From contig OZ218952.1 of NCBI GenBank assembly GCA_965112735.1, positions 1,116,001-1,180,000 of the forward strand: a DNA stretch of 64,000 nucleotides. The letters run 5' to 3'. A program made the position numbers and the translations under genes. Below are positions 10,909 to 21,000 of this stretch, piece by piece; within the stretch, counting starts at the first letter, position 1, and the number at the start of each line of letters is the position of its first letter. The notes under the pieces were generated by a model. It did no database searches. It was not told the DNA's origin and was given only the letters and a program-made list of their open reading frames with translations. Origin of the DNA: Phaeosaccion multiseriatum. Lineage: Eukaryota > Ochrophyta, other classes.

Positions 10909-12933
10909 ATGTGGGGGAACAGGGTGGCGGGCTTCATTTCCGCTGCAGCAGGAGGGGGAGGAAGAGGAGGTGCTTATGCTGGTGGAGATGATGCTCGTAC
11001 TGCTGCTTTCACAAGCTCGTGCGGGAGATGGGCTGCTGCTGTGCACCGCCCTGCGGGAACACAGAACTCCTTCCTCACAGCAGCCCCGGTGCGTGTTGAG
11101 TGGGGATCGGCGACTCACTCGCTCCGCCTCCTTGGAGCCAGGGACCATCCTTATACCAGCAGGCCGCAGCAGGGACGAGGTGGTGGACGTACAGAACGAC
11201 AAGAGCAGATAGCGTTGACCAAGGAGATCCAGAGGCTTGGGAAGATGGGGGAATGGAGGGGAGTGGCGAGGGTGATTGAGGAGACGAAAGCAACGGGGAC
11301 TCGGATGGATGTCATTTCGTATAGCGCCGCTATTTCTGCAGTGGGTAAGGCTGGGCGATGGAAGGGTGCGCTGGCCCTACTCGACGAGATGAAGGCAAGC
11401 GGTGTTCAGCCCAATGTCATCACGTACAGCTCTGCGGTTTCTGCTTGTGGTAAGGCAGGAGAGCACGAGAAGGCGCTTGGCTTGCTGGAGGAGATGCTCA
11501 GGGAAGGACTTCAACCCAACGTCATCACATACAGCTCTGTGGTTTCTGCTTGTGGCCAAGCAGGAAAGCACGAGAAGGCGCTTGACTTGTTGAAGGAGAT
11601 GCGGAGGGAAGGGCTTCAACCCGATATCATCACGTATAACTCTGCAATTTCTGCTTGTGCCAAGACAGGAGAGCACGAGAAGGCACTTGACTTATTGAAG
11701 GAGTTGCGGAGGGAAGGGCTTCAACCCAATGAAATCTCTTACAACTCTGCTATTACTGCTTGTGGAAAGGCAGAAGCGCACGAGAAGGCGCTTGCCTTGC
11801 TTGAGGAGATGCGCAGGGAAGGCCTTCAACCTGATGTCATATCATTCAGCTCTGCCATGACTGCTTGTGGCCAGGCAGGAGAGTACGAGAGGACGCTGGA
11901 TTTGCTGGAGGAGATGCGGAGGGAAGGACTCCGACCCAATGAAATCTCTTACAGCTCTGCCATTGCTGCTTGCGGCAAGGCAGGAGAGCACGACAAGGCG
12001 CTTGAGTTGCTCGACGAGATGCGTAGGGAAGGGCTTCAACTCGATGAAATCTCTTACAACTCTGCGATCACTGCTTGTGGCAGTGCAGGAGAGCACGAGA
12101 AGGCGCTGGCCTTGCTTGAGGAGATGCGCAGCGAAGGCCTTCAACCCGATGTCATCACGTACAGCTCGGCCATTTCTGTTTGTGGCCAGGCAGGAGAGCA
12201 CGAGAAGGCGCTTGCCTTGCTTAAGGAGATGCGCAGGGAAGGGCTTCAGCCTGATATCATCTCATACAGCTCTGCGATTACTGCTTGCGGCAAGGCAGGA
12301 GAGCACGACAAGGCGCTTGACTTGTTGAAGGAGATGCGTAGGGAAGGGCTTCAATCCAATGTCATCACGTACAACTCTGCGATTACTGCTTGTGGCCAGG
12401 CAGGAGAGCACGAGGAGGCGCTGGCCTTGCTGAAGGAGATGCGCAGGGAAGGCCTTCAACCCAATGTCGTTTCGTACGTTTCTGCGATTACTGCTTGTGG
12501 CAATGCAGAAGAGTATGACAAGGCGCTTGCCTTGTTGCGAATGATGCGCAGCGAAGGCATCGAACCCGATGACATCACCTACAGCGCCGCTATTGACGTC
12601 CTGTCCGTACGCGAGCAATGGAGCTTGGCTGACGGCCTGTACGCAGAGGCTGTCACAACGGGTGTATTGTCGCATTGGGAGAAGGGCAACACAGGGAAGA
12701 TTATGGACTTGCATGGCCACTCGGAGTGGACCGGCAAGGCCGCCCTTCGCTACGCTCTTCAAATGGAGAAGGCGAAGGGCCAGATCACTGTCATCACCGG
12801 TCGAGGCCGCGGCAGCGTGGACGGCGTCAGCGTGCTCAAGCCTGCGGTGCTGGCGTACCTCAACGAAGAGTTCGGACTCCAGACCACGGGGCAGGGCAGT
12901 AACGAAGGCCGTGTGATGTTCGAAGTGAAGTAG
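10909..12933 (+). CDS. PPR-SMR protein, organelle RNA-binding
   Basis: A single uninterrupted frame gives 674 residues from the ATG in GCCATG at 10909; the frame is open further upstream but only with non-ATG starts. The N-terminus is Arg/Ala/Gly-rich and could be an organelle targeting peptide. From 11206 there are 14 consecutive 35-residue PPR motifs, exactly 105 nt each, nearly identical (..YSSAISACGKAGEHEKALDLL..). An SMR domain follows with MDLHGHSEW (about residues 598-606) and VITGRGRG..GVSVLKPAVLAYL. PPR tracts bind single-stranded RNA; SMR domains are linked to nuclease or RNA-binding activity, and the DLHG and TGRG signatures are present. The role is inferred as plastid or mitochondrial RNA processing. 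Such near-identity of units suggests recent tandem expansion. Confidence 0.95.
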   Translation: MWGNRVAGFISAAAGGGGRGGAYAGGDDARTAAFTSSCGRWAAAVHRPAGTQNSFLTAAPVRVEWGSATHSLRLLGARDHPYTSRPQQGRGGGRTERQEQIALTKEIQRLGKMGEWRGVARVIEETKATGTRMDVISYSAAISAVGKAGRWKGALALLDEMKASGVQPNVITYSSAVSACGKAGEHEKALGLLEEMLREGLQPNVITYSSVVSACGQAGKHEKALDLLKEMRREGLQPDIITYNSAISACAKTGEHEKALDLLKELRREGLQPNEISYNSAITACGKAEAHEKALALLEEMRREGLQPDVISFSSAMTACGQAGEYERTLDLLEEMRREGLRPNEISYSSAIAACGKAGEHDKALELLDEMRREGLQLDEISYNSAITACGSAGEHEKALALLEEMRSEGLQPDVITYSSAISVCGQAGEHEKALALLKEMRREGLQPDIISYSSAITACGKAGEHDKALDLLKEMRREGLQSNVITYNSAITACGQAGEHEEALALLKEMRREGLQPNVVSYVSAITACGNAEEYDKALALLRMMRSEGIEPDDITYSAAIDVLSVREQWSLADGLYAEAVTTGVLSHWEKGNTGKIMDLHGHSEWTGKAALRYALQMEKAKGQITVITGRGRGSVDGVSVLKPAVLAYLNEEFGLQTTGQGSNEGRVMFEVK

Positions 12934-12969
12934 ACACCACTGGTGATGAGTAAATGAATTACGATCGCA

Positions 12970-13320
12970 ATGTGTTCTCTGTGGCTACGGGAGCGGGGCC
13001 CCTCGGGGCTCTCATCCTGCCCCTGTGCCGGCCCCTGCAGAAGGCCTTCTTCAGAGGGGTGGAGGCCGCCATGCAGCCGGCGCCTTCTTGGGGCTGGAGA
13101 CGTGCCCCATGAGGAATTGAGACGGCTGATGTATGTGTGTGCGTGTGTGTTGTTGTGTGTCCTGACACCCGGCTCCTCTCGCTGAACCGAAGGAGTGGGG
13201 TGTCTCTGCTGCTGGTTCGCTCTTTGAACAAGCTTCGGCCTTTCTTAACCCCGACTAGAGCCGGCGAGTGGGCTTTCGCACACCGAAGAGGGTTGAAGGT
13301 GGAGAGTTAGCATGTGAAGG
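12970..13320 (+). repeat. DUF1990 3' cassette, second copy (coding part broken)
   Basis: It matches the end of the DUF1990 last exon from TTCTCTGTGG through CAGAGGGGTGGAGGCCGCCA. It then carries a 4-bp insertion (CAGCCGGCGCC instead of CAGCGCC) that shifts the frame. Its 3' flank (GAACCGAAG, CTCTTTGAACAAG, TTCGGCCTTTCT) matches as well. It begins 37 bp after the PPR stop, between convergent PPR and Dus genes. No upstream DUF1990 exons accompany it. Confidence 0.85.
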
Positions 13321-13474
13321 GAAGCACCAAGGATATATATATATGAGACTGAAGTGGGCGGCTGTTGGTGGTCCAAAACACAAATGGCGAAGAGAGAGTT
13401 TGAATTCTTGACGAACAACCTGCGGGCGAGCCGCAAGTACGTGGTCCTTTGTGTCTTTATTCAGGTACTTCCCT

Positions 13475-14856
13475 TCACGTGCCCCTCGAAGGAGGAACCC
13501 ACCCACCGACGCTCCAGTCTAACCTTTTCGCTGTATGCCCGACCCTGCTTGGCTGCTCCGTTTGCCTGGCTCTCGCCCGAACGGCAGAGGAGGGTGATGA
13601 AGTGAGCACGCTGCTGGGAGGAGAAGGCGTCCAGCCACCAAGGCTCCAGTCTACTCTCTTTGCTGCTACTATCGCAGGACTAGCACTAGCACCCGCCTCG
13701 CCGCCCCCACCACCGCTGTCCGCCTTGTCCCTCTCCTCCTTCTCCCTCCTCTCCTTCTGCTTCTGTTGCGCCTCCCGCCCCTTTCTGCCTCTGTTGATAC
13801 TCCGGGCGCTGCGCTCTCCGTGCCCTTGCCCTCCCCCCCCCCCCACCCACCCTCCGTGTCTACTCCCCCTCTTGCCCCCTGCTCTCCCCTTGCCCCGCCC
13901 CCCCTCCTCGCTGCTGCCCCCCCTCCTGCTGCCGTCCTCTCCCCCCTCGTTGTCCTCACCCGGTGCACTCCTCCTGCCCGCCCCCTCCTCCGCCTCCCAC
14001 TCTTGCAGACGAGCCTCTGCCAGTGCCTGCAGCTGAGAAACAGCGTCTTCATCGCTGCTGCTATCCCACAGGATCTGTACATGCGTGTGTGTGTAATTTG
14101 AGTACGCGGGAATGATGATGGGAGTGAGTGTTCTGTGGTTGGTGGTTTTGGTTGTTCGTTGTTCTCGCCCGTGCATCGCATGCGTTGGACCCTTCGGCCG
14201 ATGGTTGCACGAACGCGAGTCAGTGCACATACACACAAACACATGCACACATATATATGCACACACACAACACGTGCACGCGCGCGCAAACACACACACA
14301 TGCACACAGACACACTCAACCACACTCACACGCACACATACACACTCAACCACACCCACACACACACACGTATACCCACAGATACCCAAAGATACCCACA
14401 GATACCCAAAGATACCCACCCACACACGCACACACCTCGGCAATTTTCATGTGCGGGTCGTCCTCTCCGAGCCTCAAGAGTCGCTCGAGCAGGGAGAGGG
14501 GACCCTCCACCCCCTCCAACACCGCCGCCGTCCTGCGGCTATTCTGCACCAGGGGCACTTCAAGGGACAGCTCCTTGAACCACTTGAACTGGGGTGAGCG
14601 GCAAGGGGGGTGGGGGGTGGGGAGGAGGGGAGGAGGGGGGGGGGGAGAGGAGTGGGTGGGGAGGGTGGGGAGGAGGGGAAGAGAAGAGATTCAGCTGAAA
14701 AGCCTGGCCAGGAGGAAGGGAGGGAGACGAGATTCATGCGAAAACGAATTCACAGAAAAAAGTCAAAGATGGAGAGCACTAGGCCATGTGAAACGGAAAA
14801 TTTGTGAGCTTCCGCAGGAGAGAGAGAGGGAGGGAGAGAGAGAGGGAGAGAGAGAG

Positions 14857-14899
<43 letters not shown>

Positions 14900-17688
14900 G
14901 GAGAGAGAGGGAGAGAGAGGGGGAGAGAGGGAGAGAGAGGGGGAGAGAGAGAGAGGGAGAGAGAGGAGGAGAGAGGGAGAGAGAGAGAGAGAGAGAGAGG
15001 GGGAGAGAGTGAGAGAGCCTGCTGGGTGCGAAGAGGGCGCCTCTCCTTGCCGAATCTGACCTTGAGCGGGCGCCATCTGGAGAGGAAGTGCAAGTGCCAT
15101 GGCAAGAAGTAGAACGCGTGGCGCCGTCCGACCTCATCCTCCCCAAAGTGCTCCTGGTAGACACAGAAGTTGGTGATTCAGCAGCAGCGGCAGCAGTTCG
15201 TGATACAACAGCAGCAGAGGCAGCAGTTGGTGATACAACAGCAGCAGAGGCAGTAGCAGCGGGCTGGGTAAAAGTAGTAGTAGTAGTAGTAGTAGTTAGT
15301 AGGAGCAGCAGCAACGCCAACAAGCAAACGAGTTAACAAGTCCACAGAGCCTCCTGACTGTCAGGCGCCTTCCACACACACAGGGCGGGAAACCCTCGAT
15401 CGACAATGAGCAAAGAGGTAGAGCAGGCAACAAGAGCAAGTGAGCGGTGGCGCTTCGAGTCCCTTCAAGTAATGATGAAGGTGCAGAACAGAACAGTGAG
15501 TTGGGTACTTCACCTTCATGTAGCACGCCAGTCTGCGATAGACCGCCACTCTCTCATCGGCTGTCGGACACCATGTACGCCCCTCCTTGATGTCTTGGAA
15601 TATCCACTGCAGCAGCAATAGCAACAATTAGGAGAGGGAAAGGGGCAAGAATGGCGAGGGTGAGGAGGAGAAGGAGGAGGAGGAGGAGGAGGAGGAGGAG
15701 GTGGGGGAGGAGGAGGAGGAGGAGGAAAAGGAATACACTTTACTGAACGGACTCACAGGGTTGATAAGGGCGCCTCTGCCGATCATGAGCGCCGTCACCC
15801 CACTTGTCTCCATGCGATGCTTGGCCTCGAACCACGTCAACACGTCTCCGTTCCCAATGAGGGGGATGGTGATATCCTCAGACGTCGCCAATTGATGGAT
15901 GAGATCCCAGCGGGCGGGCTTGCTATAGCCTTGTCTTTGTGTGCGTGGATGTACGGTGATGGCTGCTACTCCTAAGGAGTCGGAGTCGGGAGCGGAAGTG
16001 ATGCTCTGCAGTTCACGCACTACCCTCTCGAGATTGATGTCGTCGAGGCCACTGCGGAGTTTTACGGTCATGGGGATCTGTGAGGGGAGGGGAGGGGGGA
16101 GGAGGAGGGGAGGGGGGTGGGACGGGGAGGAGGGAAGGGGAGGCAAGGAGAGAGAAAGGGAGGGGAGGGGAGGGGAGGGAAGGGGAGAGAAAGGGAGGGG
16201 AGGGGAGGGAAGGGAAGGGGGGGGGGAGGAAAGAGGAGGGAAGGGAAGGAAAGGGAGGGGAGGGGAGGGAAGGGGAGGGGGTGGGAGGGAAGGGGAGGGA
16301 GGGGGGGGGAAGGGATGGGGGGGGGAAGGAAAGAGGAGGGAAGGGAAGGGAAAGGGAGGGGAGGGGAGGGGAGGGGAAGGGTGAGGAACGCTGCTGCGCT
16401 GCTCAGCGGTAGAAGTAGTGGGGGAGATACGAGCATCCCATCCACCGCCCACCCCCGACGCCCTCCACACAGATACCCCTCTTACGTCTATGCCGTCGGA
16501 GATCTCCTGCACAAGCCTTCGGAGCTTGTTGGGCTTGCGCAGCAGAGCAGAGCCCACTCCGCGGCGTGTGGCTTCGTAGATGGGGCAGCCGCAGTTCTAA
16601 ATAGTGAGGAGGGAGGGAGGGAAGTAGGGAGGGAGGGAGGGAGGGAGGGAGGGAGGAAGGGAGAGGGATATGCGTACACGGTCAGGTAGGCAGCAGGGAG
16701 GGAGGGAGGGAGCTCCAAGGGAGTGACCGAGGTGACGGGTGAACGAGTGAGTGAGTGAGTGAGTGAGTGAGTGATAGAATCAAGAGTCAAGTGAGTGAGT
16801 GACTACCTCTCTCACCAGGTCTACTGATGTCGCTCCAGCCTCTTCTATGAGCTTGACAGCGGCGATACCCTGGATGTGTGTGTGTGGGGAGGGAAGGAGA
16901 CGGGAGGGACGTGAGAGAAAGCTTGTCTAGCTGTATGTGCGGGGACTGAATGCACTTTCTGTGGCACCTGACATCCACCCTTGGGGACCCTCGCCTGGCT
17001 GGTGATTGGCTCCTCTCCCCCCACTGTCCTGACTGCCCCTGTCCTACCCTCATCCCGCACCCCATCCATCTCACCTCCTTAATTTGCTTGGTGGCAATTT
17101 GCACCGAGAAGTGCTCTTCGTTGGGCGCCTTTCTCAAGAGCGCCCTTTCCTTTTTTACCCCTTTGAGAAGCTCCCTGGCATAGGCCATCTGAGTCGGCAA
17201 GCAACGGGGAGAGAGTGCACAGTGATTGAATGCATGGGAGGCAGTGGTGGTGATCAGGCGGACCAATTGCGGGTGTGACGACTGCCGAGGGCCGGGAGAG
17301 AGAGCAGGGATACAAAGGTGTATCGCCTCGTCGGAGCTTACCCACTGCCCCCCTTCCTTTTCTTGGCTCAGCCAATCACCCTTCGCCGCAGAAGTGATCT
17401 CACCTCAGACATTGTCATTTCCGCTCCGAAGTCGGAACACAACCTCCTGTAGGGGAGGTTACCACCTTTGGTCAGCGGAGCGAGAATCACTTTGCCCTTT
17501 AGATTCGCTCTGAACGCATCTATTGCCTCCTGTGTCACTCGCATGGTCGTCAAGCCCCTCTTCTTTGTGAACGTGCTCCTGATACCGATCGACGCGCGCA
17601 AGGGCAGCTGTTGCACGACCAAGGCGCCCACTGGACTTCTCGTCATCATGATATACGACAGGAGAAGAGCCGCTTGCCGCTGAAGCAT
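13475..17688 (-). CDS. tRNA-dihydrouridine synthase, Dus3-like, with C-terminal extension
   Basis: Nine exons: 17404-17688, 17075-17188, 16816-16869, 16486-16596, 15757-16077, 15514-15606, 15061-15153, 14436-14588 and 13475-14074; 607 residues. Dus enzymes reduce uridine in tRNA with FMN and NADPH. The barrel motifs are ILAPLTKGGNLPYRRLCSDF, FGAEMTMSEMAYA, VDLNCGCPIYEATRRGVGSAL (catalytic Cys expected at about 155), MTVKLRSG, ITVHPRTQRQGYSKPA, IPLIGNGDV and IGRGALINPWIFQDIKE. The zinc finger of typical Dus3 is absent. A basic, hydrophobic leader suggests an organelle target. The last exon adds about 160 low-complexity residues ending in two related motifs, AKRVDWSLGGW and AKRLDWSVGGW. The donor of the seventh exon (GTCAGA) is weak. 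An in-frame ATG at 17808 is an alternative start. Confidence 0.85.
14823..15017. repeat. (GA)n polypurine tract in Dus intron
   Basis: GAGAGG/GAGA repeats with strong strand asymmetry fill most of the intron between the seventh and eighth Dus exons. Confidence 0.9.
15169..15240 (+). repeat. Three GTTGGTGATNCA units in Dus intron
   Basis: GTTGGTGATTCA (15169), GTTCGTGATACA (15196) and GTTGGTGATACA (15226), each followed by CAGCAG-type triplets. The same motif occurs inside coding exons of three other genes in the window. Confidence 0.75.
16081..16381. repeat. (GGGA)n polypurine tract in Dus intron
   Basis: About 300 bases of nearly pure G/A built from GGGGA and GGGAA units, inside the intron between Dus exons 4 and 5. 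Confidence 0.9.
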
Positions 17689-18006
17689 CGCAAACGCAAA
17701 CGAGAGAGTGTGCGGGAACAGGAGATTTTTTGTTGCCACGTTGGTGCTCCGCGCCCCCGCTGGCGACGTCTTCGACGTCCGGCCGGCCGACGACAAAATC
17801 CCGTTCACCCTTTTCCCAGTTGGGGAAAGAGGTCCCTTGGCCTCTAACTCTCTCTACTGTGGAGCCACAGAGCCGCATCACACGTTTTCCCCGTGTGGAG
17901 TGCTTTCTGTGCGTCTTGGGCCGCCAAAAAGCGTGAGCTCTCTCTCGCTGTACCTCTCCGACCGCTCGAAACTATTTTTGGCAGCCTTTTTTTTTTTTTT
18001 TTGGCA
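17689..18006. promoter_or_regulatory. Divergent promoter region (Dus / K+ channel genes)
   Basis: 318 bases separate the inferred starts. A T-rich tract (17987-18002) lies immediately before the channel ATG. If the Dus protein starts at 17808, the shared region shrinks to about 200 bases. Confidence 0.4.
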
Positions 18007-21000
18007 ATGGCGGACGAGGAGAAGGGCTCCCCAAAGGCGACACCGGAGGAGAGATACTCCGTCACCTCCTGTGAAGAGAGCGACGCAGTGCTTGAAATGT
18101 TTTCTCGGGGCTCTGATGCACTTCTTACCGAATCCCCAACCTACCCTAACGCAGGGGCAGGGTTGCCTCGCAAAGGTAGCACAGGAAGCAAGCTCTTCCA
18201 GAGCGCGTCTGAGAGGGAGGCGAAAGAGGAGCAGGCGAGGGAGCAGAAGGTGGAAATAGAAAATAAAGGTTGGGGGGCAGGGCACCAAGAAGGCCACGAG
18301 GAGGAAGAGGAAGACGAAGAACAACCGCACGATGCGGACGACGACTTGGACAACCACACGCGCAAGCCCTCCGTCAATGATGATCTCTTCGATATGGGCG
18401 GGGTGGGGTCCTTGGCTCGCTCCGCGTCCTTGGCGCGGGTGGTGCCCCCAAAGAGGGAGGACGTGCTGGACAAGAGCGCTCTGCAGAAGAAGATGGAGGA
18501 GCAGCTCAAGCTGTGCATGCCAGACAGCTCCAGTGAAGACTATGACAAGATGAAGCTACTCATCGAAGGGGAGATTAAGAAGAACAGGCTCGGCGAAGAG
18601 GACGCAGCAGAGGGCCCAGCGTCACCGAGGTCGCGGCTGGTTCGAAAGAGCAGCATTATCGCCGGGCTGGGCCTGCTTTCTGGGCGGGAGCGGCTGGGAT
18701 CGGTTCTGGAAGGCCACAATGAGGATGATGGGGAGCATCCGACCTCTTTCCCCATCTCCTACCCGGCTCACCTGGGCGGTGGCTTGACTGCTTCCGAGGC
18801 GGAAGAGGCTGCCCTGCGAACGGACCCTAAAGTGAAGCAGAAGGCAAGGAGCTGGTATGGGCTGAGCAAGCGCCGCGTCAGGAAGTACGGCTTCCTCTAT
18901 ATGAAAAGCCCCAGAGTGCAGGTTAGTCCAGAAGTGCTAGTCATGCGGTTAGTCAGGATGGTTGGTTGTACTGTGGTGAGTGAGTGAGGAGGGGAGAGGG
19001 TTGGAGGGGGCACGGGGGGCTGGGGACAGGAATGAATCTGTGCCAAATCTCTCCCTCCTCCCTCCCACTCTGGAGGGAGGGCGGGGGGGGGAGGGCGCAA
19101 CGAAGGCTCTGTCGCTCCGTGCTGAAGCCTCTTTTTTCTTTTCTCTATTACATCCACTGCCATCGATATCATCCATCCACTCGACAATAACCTTCTTCAT
19201 GCCTTAGGGGCTCGTGGCGCTCATCACGGTGCTGAGCTGCGTTGTGTACATCGTGGAGACTTACTATCCGACAGACGCCAGCTGGATACCCCCCGTCGAG
19301 TTCTTCTTTGGTGCCTTCTTCGCTGTTGACTTTATCCTCACCGCCCTTGTTGCGCCGAGCCCGCTGGTGAGGGGGGGGGGGGGGCGGAAGGAGGAAGGGG
19401 AGGAGGGGAAGGGAGGGAGGGAGTGGGTGGATCAGTAAGTGAGTGTGGCGAGTGAATGGGACTAGCGTAAGAGAGTTTGTGTGAGAGAGAGAGTGTGTGT
19501 GTGAGAGAGAGAGAGAGGGTAAAGTTTGTGTGAGAGGGAGAGAGGAGAGGGGTAGTGAGATAAAGAGAGTATGCAAATATGGGAAGTCATTCCTTACTCA
19601 CACACACACACACACACACACACAATGTGACTTCCGTTGCTGCTGCAGATGTACGTGGTCAGCTGGTCAGGCATCATTGACATACTGAGCATCATCCCGA
19701 TCTTCGGCGTGTTCTTAAGCGACATCTACGTGTGGTCATTCCTGCGCTTCCTCCGCCTCATCAAGGCCTTCACGATCTCAAGACAGCTCGGGTGCGTGAG
19801 GCGTCAGGCTCTGTCTCCCTCTCCCTCTCTCTTTGTCTTTCTCTCTTTGTCTTTCTCTCTTGCTCACTCTCTCTGTCTTTGTCTCTCTCTGTCTCTCTCT
19901 ATGCCCCTTCACTCACTTCTCATTCTCGCGCTCTGTCCTTCTCTCTCCTTACCCACTCTCCCACTCACTCTCTAAATGTGTGTACTCCCTCCTTCCCCCG
20001 CCCACTCTCCTGACACCCAGCATTGCCCGAAATGTCAATGGGAACAAGCTTTCCGACATAGTCAACGGAGGAGATGCCACCTGGGGGGCCACTATGCTGG
20101 CACTGAAACTGGTGGGCATCATCTTCGTGCTGTCTGCTGCCATCGACGGTTTCGAGCGCGTCGCCAGGAACGGAAAGGAGCAATTCTCGTTCGATGACGC
20201 CATCTTCGGTTTCCATAACGCCATCTACTACGTCGTCATTACTTTGGTGTGTGTGTGTATGCATGCGTGTGCGTGTGTGTGAGAGAGAGAGCGAGGGCCT
20301 CTTCGTCTTTGCGAGACTCGCCCTCCTCCTCTACCCAGTCTGTGCATACTCGGCCTCCTCCTCATCCTCATCCTCTCTGCCCTCTCTGTTCTCGGCCGTC
20401 CTCCTCTGTGTGTGCGGCCTCTCTCATCTTCCCCTGCACGCATCACGCCGCTTGCTTCTCCCTGCTTCTCCCTCCCCTGCCCTCTCCCCTTCCCAACCCC
20501 TCCCTCCCCTCCCCTCTTACCTGCCCCCCCTCGCCTCACCCCTCCCTTCCCTCAGAGTACTGTTGGGTACGGCGATATCTCCCCCTCCTCCACCCTGAGC
20601 CGAATGTTCATGTCTCTAGTCATCGTGCTCGCCTTCGTGTATGTGCCCCTGGAGGTGTCCAAGGTCACCGCCCTGTTCGAGGTAGGGTCATCAATAGCTT
20701 AGCAACAGTAACACGTACATGTGCAGTACGAGTTTCAGTTTCGACCGGTCACGGACTGCCAGTGGGAAGGACGGACGGACGGACTAAAACTTTTGGACTG
20801 ACGGAATGACGGACAAGCATTCTCTCATTCATTCCACACCCACGGAATGACGGACAAACATACTCTCACACTTACCAACTTACACTTACACGCACTACAC
20901 TACACCAACACGGCACTGCACTGTGAACAGGAGAGACCCAAGCATCGCTCCGGCTTCAAGCAGGCGGGCAAGAAGCTCCATGTGATCATGGCCATGGCAG

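Noticed and set aside
12970-13185. Second DUF1990 gene
   Set aside because: Only the last-exon part is present and the 4-bp insertion shifts the frame; upstream exons are missing.
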